From NCBI RefSeq assembly GCF_029027965.1, contig NZ_CP119082.1, forward strand, positions 600,001 through 664,000: a DNA stretch of 64,000 nt, given 5' to 3'. Each line of letters begins with the position of its first letter. The first letter of the stretch is position 1. The translations under genes were made by a program, and so were the position numbers. The DNA is from Paracoccus sp. S3-43. GTDB taxonomy: Bacteria; Pseudomonadota; Alphaproteobacteria; Rhodobacterales; Rhodobacteraceae. The notes under the pieces are model-generated. The model did not search any database, was not told where the DNA came from, and worked only from the letters and a program-made list of their open reading frames with translations. Below, in pieces: positions 1 through 9,989 of the stretch.

Positions 1-290
1 ATCGCCAGATCGACGGCGCGGGCGATCACCGCGATCACCCCCGCCGCATTGGCGGGATCGGGGCGGCCGGGCGTGGCGGGGGCGGCGAAGTCGTGGCGCA
101 GGACCGGCAGGCGGCCTGCGGGCACCGGATCGCCGGGCGCGGCGATTTCGGTGAAGGCCGTGCCGGGCGGCAGGTGGCGCGGATCGCCCAGCCAGGCGAA
201 ATCCACCCCGGACGCCAGCGCCTGCGGGGCCAGTTCGGGACCGACGCCCGCCGGTTCGCCGCAGGTCAGGATGATGCGGCCCGCAGCCAT
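1..290 (-). CDS. pdxA: 4-hydroxythreonine-4-phosphate dehydrogenase PdxA (partial, N-terminal ~96 residues)
   Basis: NAD-dependent oxidation of 4-phosphohydroxy-threonine in the deoxyxylulose-5-phosphate-dependent route to pyridoxal phosphate; cytosolic homodimer. Only the N-terminus is present; the rest lies beyond the left edge. The family N-terminal motif CGEPAGVGPEL is visible at about residues 10-20. The chosen ATG lies 9 bases past the surA stop codon; an in-frame GTG at 302 that overlaps the surA stop (GTGA) is an equally plausible start. It is the last gene of the lptF-lptG-lptD-surA-pdxA run, an order close to the classical lptD-surA-pdxA-rsmA arrangement, so rsmA probably follows outside the window. 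Confidence 0.88.
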   Translation of the reverse strand, partial: MAAGRIILTCGEPAGVGPELAPQALASGVDFAWLGDPRHLPPGTAFTEIAAPGDPVPAGRLPVLRHDFAAPATPGRPDPANAAGVIAVIARAVDLA

Positions 291-298
291 GGCGCCGG

Positions 299-1570
299 TC
301 ACGGGCGGCGGATGATGGCGTCGGCGCGCAGTTCGGCCAGATAGGCCTCGGCGGCGGCATTGGCCTTGCGGTTGAAGATCTGGTCGCGCACGGCCTCGCG
401 GTTCGGCAGGGCGTCCGCATCCGGCACCGCGGCCTCGACCCCGTCTTCGGGCAGGGCGGTGGTGGGAACCTCGGCCATGTCGGCGACCAGGGCGGGCTGA
501 CGCGAACACAGTATCACCAGATCGGCGGCGTTGCCGTAATCGACCACGCCGGTTTCGTCGCGGTCGAGGGTCGCCAGGCGCTGCGCGACCAGGGTCGGGA
601 TCGCGCCTTGCGGCACGGTCTGGCGCTGCACCTGCCCCGCCTGCGCGCCGGCCTGGATGTAAAGGTCGTCGCAGGACCGCGTCCGCGCGCCCAGCGTCGC
701 CGCGTCCGTGGCCGTGGGCAGGCGCAGGGTCGCATAGTCGATCACCTGGTCGGTCGCGCCGGGGCGCAGCGTGCCCTGGCTGTCGCGCATGTGAAACAGC
801 ACCACCGCGCCCTCGACCGTCAGCGGCTGGGTCGTCTGGCCCGGTTGCAGCGCGGTGATGACCGGGCGCAGGCTGGGGGGCAGGTTGTCGATGTCGACCC
901 AGGCCAGCCGCCCGCCCGATCGGGCCGAGTCGGCGGCGGAATATTGCCGCGCCGCATCCTCGAACTGGTCCGAGGACAGGTTCGCCCCGGCGATCTGGCG
1001 GCCCAGGTTCAGGGCCTGCTGTTCCTGGCCCGGCGGGGCGGGGATGATCAGTTCGGAAATCAGCACCCGCGACAGGATCGGCGTTTCGACCTGGCGGCGC
1101 AATTCCTGGTCCACCTCGGCGTCCGAGACCTTGATGCGCGGCACCACGCGTTCGCGGACCACCGACCGCCAGACCAGGCCCGCACTGACGAAATCGCGAT
1201 AGGCCTGCGGCTCGACCCCGGCGTTTTCCAGGGCGGCGGTGAATTCGGCGGCCGACAGGCCGGCGCGGCTGGCGAATTCCTCCAGCCCGTTTTGCAGCCC
1301 TTCCTCGGTCGGGACGATGCCCAGTTGGCGGGCGGCATGATTGCGCAGCCGGTCGTCGATCAGCGCCTGCTGCGCGTCCTGTTCCGTGGTGCCCGGCGCG
1401 CCCAGGATCTGCATGAACTTCTGGCGCTGCTGCACCTCATAGCGGGTGACGGCGGCGTTGTTGATATAGACCACCGGCTCGAACAGGCCCTGCGCCAGGA
1501 CCGGCGCGGGCGCCGCGAGGGTCGCCGCCAAGGCGAGGCCGGAAAGGAAATGCCGCATCTGCTGCCCCAT
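299..1570 (-). CDS. surA: SurA-type periplasmic peptidyl-prolyl isomerase/chaperone
   Basis: Periplasmic chaperone with a parvulin-type prolyl isomerase region, helping outer-membrane beta-barrel proteins (including LptD) to fold. 423 residues, close to the family's usual ~430. A signal peptide with cleavage near LAAPAPVLAQG (about residues 18-28) is clear. The N-terminal chaperone region contains a SurA_N-like stretch with AVTRYEVQQRQ, and the central part holds one recognisable parvulin-like segment (around residues 170-260). Sequence is divergent from the E. coli protein, as is usual in alphaproteobacteria. The gene follows lptD by 22 bases and overlaps or abuts pdxA. Role from family and neighbours; isomerase activity is inferred. 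Confidence 0.85.
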   Translation of the reverse strand: MGQQMRHFLSGLALAATLAAPAPVLAQGLFEPVVYINNAAVTRYEVQQRQKFMQILGAPGTTEQDAQQALIDDRLRNHAARQLGIVPTEEGLQNGLEEFASRAGLSAAEFTAALENAGVEPQAYRDFVSAGLVWRSVVRERVVPRIKVSDAEVDQELRRQVETPILSRVLISELIIPAPPGQEQQALNLGRQIAGANLSSDQFEDAARQYSAADSARSGGRLAWVDIDNLPPSLRPVITALQPGQTTQPLTVEGAVVLFHMRDSQGTLRPGATDQVIDYATLRLPTATDAATLGARTRSCDDLYIQAGAQAGQVQRQTVPQGAIPTLVAQRLATLDRDETGVVDYGNAADLVILCSRQPALVADMAEVPTTALPEDGVEAAVPDADALPNREAVRDQIFNRKANAAAEAYLAELRADAIIRRP

Positions 1571-1592
1571 AGGTTCGTTTCTTGGCGCGAGA

Positions 1593-3959
1593 TTAGCGCA
1601 AGCAGGACCGGCGCGCCACCGTGCCCGGCAAGTCTTCCTGCATTCCGAACCCGCCCAGCCGGACCGACAGGCCCAGGCTGGTTTCCGGGCGCACGCTGTC
1701 TGAACTGGTGAACCGGCGCGAGACGCCCATCTCGACCGTCAGGCATTCGTTGCGATAGGTCAGATCCAGCGACGCCCGCTGCGCCTGGTCGGCGTCGAAA
1801 TCATAGCGGGTTTCGGCATTGCCCCACCAGCCGTCGCGGATCTGCCAGCCGATATTGGCGACCAGTTCGCTGATCTCGGGCCGTTCCGGCTGTTGCGCGT
1901 CGCCGTCCAGCCACAGATGGCCCGCCGACAGTTGCAGGTCGGGCCGCAGCCAGCCCAGCCGCAATTCGTTGCGCGACAGATCCAGGCCGTCGTCGAACAG
2001 CGCCCGGTTCGCCAGGGCAAGACCGGTGCCGCTGTCGTATTGCGCCGCGACCAGCCAGTCCGACCGGGTGGCCGACAGCGCCGATCCGGGCGGAAATGCG
2101 CGTTCGGGATCGGCGCGCAACACGCGGCCGCCGGTCAGGGCCAGCGACCAGCCGGTCGGGTCGATCCGCGTCCAGGTGACGCCCAGGTTGGCGCGCAGTC
2201 CCCCCTCGCGCGCGTCCCAGCCGGGAAAGCGGTTGTCGGAAAACAGGTTGCCTTCGTCGAATTCGATCAGGCGGCTGTCCTCGTTCGGGATGTCGTCGTC
2301 GGTGCCGGACGGGGAATACAGGATCTGCGCGACGGGTTCGACCAGATGGGTCGCGCCGTCGCTGCCGCCGATCAGGGGCCAGCGCAGTTCCACGCCCAGC
2401 ATCGGGTCGGCGCGGGCCACCAGGTCGTCATAATCGCTGTCCTGGGCGATGCGATAGATGTCTGCGTCGATCCCGGCCAGGGCCGCGCCCACCACGCCGC
2501 CGGGCAGGATCTCGCTGCGGCGCCAGTCCAGCCCGACCGAGGCGCGGGCCATGTCGCGCCCCTCCCGGTCCTCGTCCGAGGGGCGGCGATGCGCATGGAC
2601 CGACCATTCCAGCAGCGCCTGCCCGCCGATATAGCCGGGGGTGAAGCGGCGCTGCCAGATCACATCGGCCACCTGCGCGGGCGAGGTGCTGTTGTTTTCG
2701 TCGTCGCGCAGGGAATGGTAGTTGCCGACCCGGCCGAAGAACAGCTTGTCGCGGGTCACGCGGTCCAGGGTGAAGCCGCTCCACAGCCGGTCGGCCTCGG
2801 TGATGTCGTAATCCAGCAGATAGCCCCGGTCGGACGCGGTCTGCACCTGCACGCCCAGGCGATAGCCGCGCGGCAGGCCGATCAGCGCGTTGCCGAACAG
2901 ATAGCCGCGCGTTTCGTCCGGCCGGATGTCGTCGCGGCTGATCGCGCCGTTCCATTCGGTCACGGCATTCGACCAGGCCTGGCGATAGCGCAGTTCCAGC
3001 GTCCGCGTCCGGCTGGCCGAGAGATAGGGCGTGACCGTCACATCGGCATGATCGCCCAGGGTGATGAAATAGGGCAGCTTGATCCCGAACCCCAGCCCCG
3101 AGGTGGTGCGGAATTCCGGCCGCAGGACGCCGCTGCGCCGTTCCACCGTCGGATCCGGCGCGGTCACGGCAAAGGGCGCGGCGGCCAGCGGCACGCCGAA
3201 GGCGCGGAATTGCGGATGGTCGAAGGTCAGCAGCCGGGTTTCGGCGTCATGGGTGATGGACCGGGCGCGAATCTCCCACAGTGGGGTCGGATCGCCGGCG
3301 CAGACCTGGCAGCTTGAGGCGACGACCTGGCGCAGGGTGGTGGTCCGGCCGTTGCCGGTCCGCGTCAGTTCCGTCGCGGCCAGCTGCAATTCGCGGGCCA
3401 GCACCAGCCGGGCGCCGCGGATGATGCCGTCCTGCAATTCGCGGTCAAGCTGGCCGCTGTCGGCGATCAGCACGGCCTCGGCGTCGGGATCCGCCGCGCC
3501 GGGGCGGGACAGGTGGATCGGGCCTTCGATGGTCAGGCTGCCGGACGGTCCGTCCACGACGATGCGCGACGCCACCAGCCGGGCGCCCTGATACCAGACG
3601 ACGACGCCCCCCGCCGCGATCAGCGTCCGGTCGCCTTGCAGGACCATGCTGTCGGCCAGCACCGTCGCCGCATCGTCGGCGGGGCCGTCCGCCGCCGGGC
3701 GGCCGGGCAGGGTCACGTCGGCATCGGGGGACTCGGCCTGCAGGGACGCGGCGTCGGGGGTGCGGTCGCCCAGGATGCTGTTGCCCAGCGGGGCGGCGGT
3801 GGGGGCCAGCGCGGCCTCGTCATTCCAGCGGAAGGTGCCTGGCCCGCTCAGGCTGCCCGCGCCCAGGCCCGGATCCTGGGTCAGGATCGTCTGGCCAAGC
3901 GCCATGCCCGGCAGCAGCATCAACAGGGCGGCGAAGCTATGGCGCATGGCGGGGGTCAT
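1593..3959 (-). CDS. lptD: LPS-assembly outer-membrane protein LptD
   Basis: Outer-membrane beta-barrel that, with LptE, inserts lipopolysaccharide into the outer leaflet. 788 residues: signal peptide (cleavage after GMALGQ), then an N-terminal periplasmic OstA/LptA-like beta-jellyroll (about residues 90-230, with repeated VVASRIVVDGPSGSLTIEG-type strands), then the large C-terminal barrel rich in aromatic/charged strands. Cysteines are few but present (SSCQVCAGD, about residue 220; NECLTVEMG near the C-terminus; a terminal CLR), compatible with the inter-domain disulfides known for the family. The start ATG at 3959 overlaps the lptG stop as ATGA, which decides it over the longer upstream frame. 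Confidence 0.93.
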   Translation of the reverse strand: MTPAMRHSFAALLMLLPGMALGQTILTQDPGLGAGSLSGPGTFRWNDEAALAPTAAPLGNSILGDRTPDAASLQAESPDADVTLPGRPAADGPADDAATVLADSMVLQGDRTLIAAGGVVVWYQGARLVASRIVVDGPSGSLTIEGPIHLSRPGAADPDAEAVLIADSGQLDRELQDGIIRGARLVLARELQLAATELTRTGNGRTTTLRQVVASSCQVCAGDPTPLWEIRARSITHDAETRLLTFDHPQFRAFGVPLAAAPFAVTAPDPTVERRSGVLRPEFRTTSGLGFGIKLPYFITLGDHADVTVTPYLSASRTRTLELRYRQAWSNAVTEWNGAISRDDIRPDETRGYLFGNALIGLPRGYRLGVQVQTASDRGYLLDYDITEADRLWSGFTLDRVTRDKLFFGRVGNYHSLRDDENNSTSPAQVADVIWQRRFTPGYIGGQALLEWSVHAHRRPSDEDREGRDMARASVGLDWRRSEILPGGVVGAALAGIDADIYRIAQDSDYDDLVARADPMLGVELRWPLIGGSDGATHLVEPVAQILYSPSGTDDDIPNEDSRLIEFDEGNLFSDNRFPGWDAREGGLRANLGVTWTRIDPTGWSLALTGGRVLRADPERAFPPGSALSATRSDWLVAAQYDSGTGLALANRALFDDGLDLSRNELRLGWLRPDLQLSAGHLWLDGDAQQPERPEISELVANIGWQIRDGWWGNAETRYDFDADQAQRASLDLTYRNECLTVEMGVSRRFTSSDSVRPETSLGLSVRLGGFGMQEDLPGTVARRSCLR

Positions 3960-5065
3960 CCATCCTCTCGGGCCAGGATCAGCGCCATGGCCAGAAGCCC
4001 GCCGACCAGCGGCGGCGTCCATCCGGCAAGCCATGGCGGCACCTGCCCGTTATCGCCCAGAACCTGCGCCAGATTGCGCAGGAAGAACAGCCCGATCCCC
4101 GCCCCGAAGGCCAGCAGCACCGCGCCGCCGGTGTTGCGGCCCCGGACATGCTGCATGGTGAAGGCGGCGGCGATCAGCACCATGGCGCCCATCAGGAAGG
4201 GCCGGGCCAGTTCCATCTGCAACCAGACCTTGTGGCGCGCCGCCGAAAAGCCCGCCCGTTCCAGGCCCGCGATGAAACCCGGCAACTGCCAGACCGGCAC
4301 CGCCTCGGGGCGGCCGAAGCCTTCGCGGATGCGCTGCGCGGTCAGGTCCGAGGCCAGATCCAGCCGAAGGGCCGAGGTGGCGGCGGCCTGGGGGTTGGGA
4401 TCGGACAGGGGATAGTCGCGGATGTCGGACAATTCCCAATGGCCGGGCACCAGCCGGGCCTCGCGCGCCTCGATCCGGCGGACCGGACCCTGGGCTTCGT
4501 CGAAGACCATGAAGGTCGCCTCGTAAAGCGTCGTCGCGTCGGGGCTGGCGCGGCGGGCGCGGATCACGATCTGGCCGGATTCCTGGGAATCCTCGATCAC
4601 GGCCTGGCGCAGCCAGACGGCGCTGCCGCCGACCGAGACGGTCTGGCGGCTGTCGCTTTCGATGCGGGCCACCGCCTCGTCATAGCGTGCGCCCGTCACC
4701 GCGACCAGCGGGTTCAGGAAGGCCACCGTCAGCGCGCCGACCAGCACGGCGGCGACGGCGGGCGCGGTCACGACCTTCAGCGCCGACCGCCCGGACGCGC
4801 GGATCGCCACCATTTCCGACGTCCGCGCCAGGTTCAAAAACAGCGCGATCCCCGCCAGCACCGTCAGCAGCGGCAGGATCGAATAGAAGCTGGAGGCGAC
4901 GTTCAGCCCCGCCAGCCCCAGGGCGCCCGCCAGGCCGATGTCGCGGTCCGAGAAGCGGCGGATCATCTCGATCATGTCGATCAGCAGCAGGATCAGCAGG
5001 AACACCCCGGCGATGGTGACGAAGGACCGCAGGAAGCGGCGCGCGACATAGCGGGCCAGGATCAT
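3956..5065 (-). CDS. lptG: LPS export ABC transporter permease LptG
   Basis: Inner-membrane permease of the LptB2FG transporter that extracts LPS from the inner membrane and passes it to the periplasmic bridge. 369 residues: three N-terminal membrane helices (about 10-35, 60-90 and 95-120), a large periplasmic beta-jellyroll (about 125-270) and three C-terminal helices. The start is the ATG of MILARYVARRFLRSF, which overlaps the lptF stop (ATGA); longer upstream frames simply run antiparallel to lptF. The LptB ATPase is not in the window, as in most bacteria, where it lies elsewhere. Confidence 0.92.
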   Translation of the reverse strand: MILARYVARRFLRSFVTIAGVFLLILLLIDMIEMIRRFSDRDIGLAGALGLAGLNVASSFYSILPLLTVLAGIALFLNLARTSEMVAIRASGRSALKVVTAPAVAAVLVGALTVAFLNPLVAVTGARYDEAVARIESDSRQTVSVGGSAVWLRQAVIEDSQESGQIVIRARRASPDATTLYEATFMVFDEAQGPVRRIEAREARLVPGHWELSDIRDYPLSDPNPQAAATSALRLDLASDLTAQRIREGFGRPEAVPVWQLPGFIAGLERAGFSAARHKVWLQMELARPFLMGAMVLIAAAFTMQHVRGRNTGGAVLLAFGAGIGLFFLRNLAQVLGDNGQVPPWLAGWTPPLVGGLLAMALILAREDG

Positions 5066-6189
5066 GCCGCCGCCCCCCGTTCCCTCGGGGGGCGCGGCCT
5101 GCCGGCCAGCCACAAAAGCCCGCAGCACATCACCGCGCCCACCGCCGCCGGCAGATACAGCAGCGGCCACAGCGTCGGGTCGCGCCCCGCCTGGTTGGCC
5201 GCGGCATTGGTCAGGAACTGCACAACGATCAGCCCCAGGACCGCCCACAGGATCTGCCGCCAGACGCCGAAGCGCGAATAGCCGCCGACCAGCAGCGTGG
5301 CGAAGCCGATCATCGCGGCGATGGGCGACAGCAGCGGCTGGGCGATCCGCTCGTGCGCCTCGCGCCGGGCGTCGGGGGCGGCGGCGCCGGTCGCGGCCAG
5401 CAGCCCGGCATCGGGATTGAGCAGCCGCAGGGTGCCATAGTCGCGCAGGTCGCGGCCCTTCTGGCCGCCGCCGGTCAGCAGGGCGCCGATGTCATAGCTG
5501 AATTCCTGGAACCGCGTGACCGCCAGCGACTGCCGGTCGCCCGACTGGCGCAGGTTCTGCGACATGCCGCGCAGCAGGATCAGCACCGGCCCGGTTTCGG
5601 CGCGCACGACCAGGGCTTCCTCGGAGGTATAGATCATCTGGTTGGCGGGATCGCGTGCATCCTCGATGAACAGATCCAGCAGGCGGCCGTCAGCGGCGAT
5701 GGCGCGGATGAACAGGGTGATGCCGTCCGCCGGATACTGGAAGCTGCCGGGGCGCAGGAACTGTTCGGTCACGTCCTGGGCCAGTTCGGCCTGCCGGTCG
5801 GCCAGCCGGGCGCGGGCCATCGGCACAAGCCCGTGGACCAGCACCGCCACCATCAGCCCCACGAAGACGCCGAAGACCAGCACCGGCCGCGCCAACCGCC
5901 AGGGCGACAGCCCCGCCGCCTGCATCGCCACCAGTTCCGACTCCCCGGACATGCGGTTGGTGCCATAGGCCGTCGCCGCGAAGGCCGCGACCGGCAGCAC
6001 GACCGAGATCACCAGGGGCAGCGTCAGCGCCGTGAATTCCAGCACCACAAGCGCGGTCCGCCCGTCGCCCAGCAAGTCGTCGAACAGGCTGACCGCCCGG
6101 TTGATCCAATAGACCGACACCAGCACCAGGGCGAAGAACCCGAACAGGGTCAGCAGTTGGCCAAGGATATAGCGGTCGATCCGGGGCAT
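5062..6189 (-). CDS. lptF: LPS export ABC transporter permease LptF
   Basis: Partner of LptG in the LptB2FG lipopolysaccharide extractor. 375 residues with the YjgP/YjgQ layout: N-terminus MPRIDRYILGQLLTLFGFF, three helices, a periplasmic jellyroll (roughly 140-265) and three C-terminal helices. The cytoplasmic coupling segment ESELVAMQAAGLSPWRL (about residues 83-99) is the family's ATPase-contact loop. First gene of the lpt-surA-pdxA run; the promoter should lie in the ~110-base region shared with divergent pepA, though no clear -35/-10 pair could be picked there. Confidence 0.92.
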   Translation of the reverse strand: MPRIDRYILGQLLTLFGFFALVLVSVYWINRAVSLFDDLLGDGRTALVVLEFTALTLPLVISVVLPVAAFAATAYGTNRMSGESELVAMQAAGLSPWRLARPVLVFGVFVGLMVAVLVHGLVPMARARLADRQAELAQDVTEQFLRPGSFQYPADGITLFIRAIAADGRLLDLFIEDARDPANQMIYTSEEALVVRAETGPVLILLRGMSQNLRQSGDRQSLAVTRFQEFSYDIGALLTGGGQKGRDLRDYGTLRLLNPDAGLLAATGAAAPDARREAHERIAQPLLSPIAAMIGFATLLVGGYSRFGVWRQILWAVLGLIVVQFLTNAAANQAGRDPTLWPLLYLPAAVGAVMCCGLLWLAGRPRPPRERGAAA

Positions 6190-6298
6190 GTGGCGGGAAT
6201 TGTCCTTCGCTGGTCACGTCTTGCTTAGCGGCAAGGGCGGCTCTGGAAAAGGGTGCGCGGGGCGTCTAGGCTTTCTTGCGCAGAATGATGAGGACGCC

Positions 6299-7879
<1,581 letters not shown>

Positions 7880-7884
7880 CCCCG

Positions 7885-8379
7885 GTGGGCAACGCGCTGT
7901 TCTATCACCTGACCCGGTCCCCGGCGGAAAGCCTGCTGCCGGTGCTGATCGGCAAGTCGCTGGCGGCGGGCTGGCATGTGGAACTGCGCGGCACGGATCC
8001 GGCGCGGATGGAGCGGCTGGATCTGCATCTGTGGCAGGGCGACGGCTTCCTGCCGCACGGGCTGGCGGGCGGGCCGCATGACGCGCGCCAGCCGGTGCTG
8101 CTCACGGTGACCGGACAGGGGGCGGCCGGACAGGGGGCGGCCGGGCAGGGGGCGGCCGGGCAGGGGGCGGCGAACCGCCCCGCCTGCCTGATGGCGCTTG
8201 ACGGGGCCGAGGTCGCGCCCGCCGAATGCGAGGGTCTGGAACGCGCCTGCATCATCTTCGACGGCGGCGACGCGGCGGCCACGGCGCGGGCGCGCGACCA
8301 GTGGCGCGCGCTGACCGGCGCGGGCGTCGCCGCCGAATACTGGTCCGAGGAATCGGGCCGCTGGGAACGCAAGCGATAG
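7885..8379 (+). CDS. holC: DNA polymerase III chi subunit HolC
   Basis: Chi links the clamp-loader to single-stranded DNA-binding protein. 164 residues, longer than the usual ~145-150. N-terminus NALFYHLTRSPAESLLPVLI and the internal FLPHG ... PVLLT stretch are typical; C-terminal part is CIIFDGGD ... ARDQWRALTGAG. It starts at a GTG 5 bases after the pepA stop. The extra length comes from four tandem copies of the pentapeptide GQGAA (about residues 77-96) encoded by a 15-bp DNA repeat inserted between LLTVT and NRPACLM, a surface loop in known chi structures. Frame is kept, so the protein is probably functional. Confidence 0.88.
   Translation: MGNALFYHLTRSPAESLLPVLIGKSLAAGWHVELRGTDPARMERLDLHLWQGDGFLPHGLAGGPHDARQPVLLTVTGQGAAGQGAAGQGAAGQGAANRPACLMALDGAEVAPAECEGLERACIIFDGGDAAATARARDQWRALTGAGVAAEYWSEESGRWERKR
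8113..8172 (+). repeat. 15-bp in-frame tandem repeat, four copies, inside holC
   Basis: Units at 8113-8127, 8128-8142, 8143-8157 and 8158-8172. Units 1 and 2 are identical; unit 3 differs by one base (A to G at its third position) and unit 4 by that change plus its last base. Each encodes Gly-Gln-Gly-Ala-Ala. The near identity suggests recent slippage expansion. Being a multiple of 3, copy-number changes would keep the frame. Confidence 0.95.
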
Positions 8380-8393
8380 GCTGCTGCGGCAAG

Positions 8394-9200
8394 ATGCGGC
8401 TTGCGCGGTGGCGGGTGCTTCTGGCATCGCTGTCGCCCTGCGCCGGCGCCTGCGACCCTGCCTTGCACGGGACCATCGGCGCCGTGCTGTCGGTCGTGCT
8501 GCTGTTCGTGTCGATCACCGGCCTGACCTGGTCGCAGCAGGCGGGCGCCCGATTCGAGACGCTGCAAACCCGGCTTGGCTGGAAGACGCCCTCGGCCAGC
8601 GCGGCCCTGTCCGGACCGCCGGTCGCGGCATCCGAACATGGCGATCACGGCGCCCCCCTGCATCACGACCCCGCCGCCCGAGAGGATCGCCTGGACCAGC
8701 TGGACGCCGTGGCCGCCGCCGCGCAGGCCGGCGGCATCGACGCGCCCCGGTTCGAGATCCGCCTGCCCAAGCCCCAACAGGCCTGGGTGGTGCGCGAATA
8801 CGACCGAAGCTGGCCCACCCAGGTCGATACCGTGGCGATCCACCCCGACACCATGCAGATCACCAGCCGCGCCGATTTCGCCAGTTTCACCCTGGTTCCC
8901 AAGCTGATCCGCTGGGGCATCGACGCGCATATGGGCGTGCTGTTCGGGCTGCCCAACCAGATCCTGATGGCCCTGGTCGCGGCGGGGCTGATGGTGATGA
9001 TCGTCTGTGGCTATCGGATGTGGTGGTCCCGCCGCCCCTTCGCGGCCGAGCCGTTGTCGGCAAGCTGGCGCCGCCTGTCGCCCGGCCAGCGGATCCTGTG
9101 GGTCGCGGCGGCCATCGGCCTGGGCTGGGCGCTGCCGGTGCTGGGGGTCAGCCTGGCGGGATTCGTCGCCGTGGATCTGCTGCGGTCGCGGATGCGGTGA
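8394..9200 (+). pseudogene. N-terminally truncated PepSY-associated membrane protein
   Basis: PepSY-TM proteins usually have ~400-470 residues with four membrane helices and PepSY domains; they are inner-membrane proteins often found with iron uptake genes. Here only the second half is left: a helix (GAVLSVVLLFVSITGLTW), a periplasmic PepSY-like part (about DRLDQLDAVAAAAQAGG onward, with VAIHPDTMQITSR), then LIRWGIDAHMGVLFGLPNQ and two C-terminal helices. The first helix pair and first PepSY region are missing; similarity begins around 8455, only ~75 bases past the holC stop. A product of up to 268 residues could start at the ATG at 8394, but the N-terminus has no family resemblance. Read as a deletion remnant; residual expression is not excluded. 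Confidence 0.7.
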
Positions 9201-9278
9201 CGCGCGGTGGCGGGCCGATGCCGTCGGCAGGGGCCACAGAGGGGCGATGCGGCGGGGCGATGCGGCGGGTGTAAGGCG

Positions 9279-9986
9279 CTATGCCGCCGCGTGACCCGCC
9301 AGCCGGGCGTGCAGGTCGGCGCGGCGCAGGCTGGCCTTGGCGCCCTGCATGACGGCGCGGCCGCGTTCCAGAACCAGGAAATCGTCGCCCAGATCCCAGG
9401 CGAAGTCGAAATACTGTTCGACCAGCACGATGGCCATGTCGCCCCGGTCGCGCAGCGCGGCGATGACGCGGCCGATCTGGGCGATGATGTTGGGCTGGAT
9501 GCCCTCGGTCGGTTCGTCCAGGAGCAGGATGCGCGGCCGGGTGATCAGCGCGCGGGCGATTGCAAGCTGCTGCTGTTGTCCGCCGGACAGGTCGCCGCCG
9601 CGCCGCTGCGCCATCTGGGCCAGAACGGGGAAGCTGTCGAAGATCTCGTCGGGGATGCGGCGTTCGGCGCGGGGCAGGCAGGCGAATCCGGTTTCCATGT
9701 TCTCGCGAACGGTGAGCATCGGAAAGATCGCCCGGCCCTGCGGGACATAGCCCACCCCCAGCCGCGCCATCTGCTGCGCCGTCACCCGGCCCAGTTCGCG
9801 CCCGTCCAGCCGGATCGTCCCGCCCGAGCGGGGATGGCGCCCGGCCAGCAGCGCCATCAGCGAGGTCTTGCCCACGCCGTTGTTGCCCATCACGCAGGTC
9901 ACGCTGCCGGCGCGGGCGGTAATGTCGATGCCGTGCAGGATCTGGCTGCCGCCGTAATGCAGGGTCAGGTTCGTGGCTTCCAGCAT
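9279..9986 (-). CDS. urtE: Urea ABC transporter ATP-binding protein UrtE
   Basis: One of two ATPases of the UrtABCDE high-affinity urea importer. 235 residues, LivF-like. Walker A GNNGVGKTS (about residues 34-42), signature LSGGQQQQLAIARAL (about 132-146), Walker B ILLLDEPTEGIQP (about 152-164); the EGIQP extension is characteristic of UrtE. Last gene of the urtABCDE run, 3 bases after urtD; no hairpin terminator is evident in the following ~75 bases. Confidence 0.95.
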   Translation of the reverse strand: MLEATNLTLHYGGSQILHGIDITARAGSVTCVMGNNGVGKTSLMALLAGRHPRSGGTIRLDGRELGRVTAQQMARLGVGYVPQGRAIFPMLTVRENMETGFACLPRAERRIPDEIFDSFPVLAQMAQRRGGDLSGGQQQQLAIARALITRPRILLLDEPTEGIQPNIIAQIGRVIAALRDRGDMAIVLVEQYFDFAWDLGDDFLVLERGRAVMQGAKASLRRADLHARLAGHAAA

Positions 9987-9989
9987 TTC

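Noticed and set aside
4040..4439. Alternative minus-strand frame of 129 codons inside lptG
   Set aside because: Shadow frame inside lptG, which has all the membrane and jellyroll features; no ribosome binding site.
8113..8172. Tandem repeat as a possible CRISPR or regulatory repeat
   Set aside because: Units are contiguous with no spacers and in frame within holC, so it is a coding slippage repeat.
9201..9278. Short GCGATGCGGCGG direct repeat after the PepSY remnant
   Set aside because: Two imperfect copies in G/C-rich intergenic DNA with no further structure; within chance for this composition.
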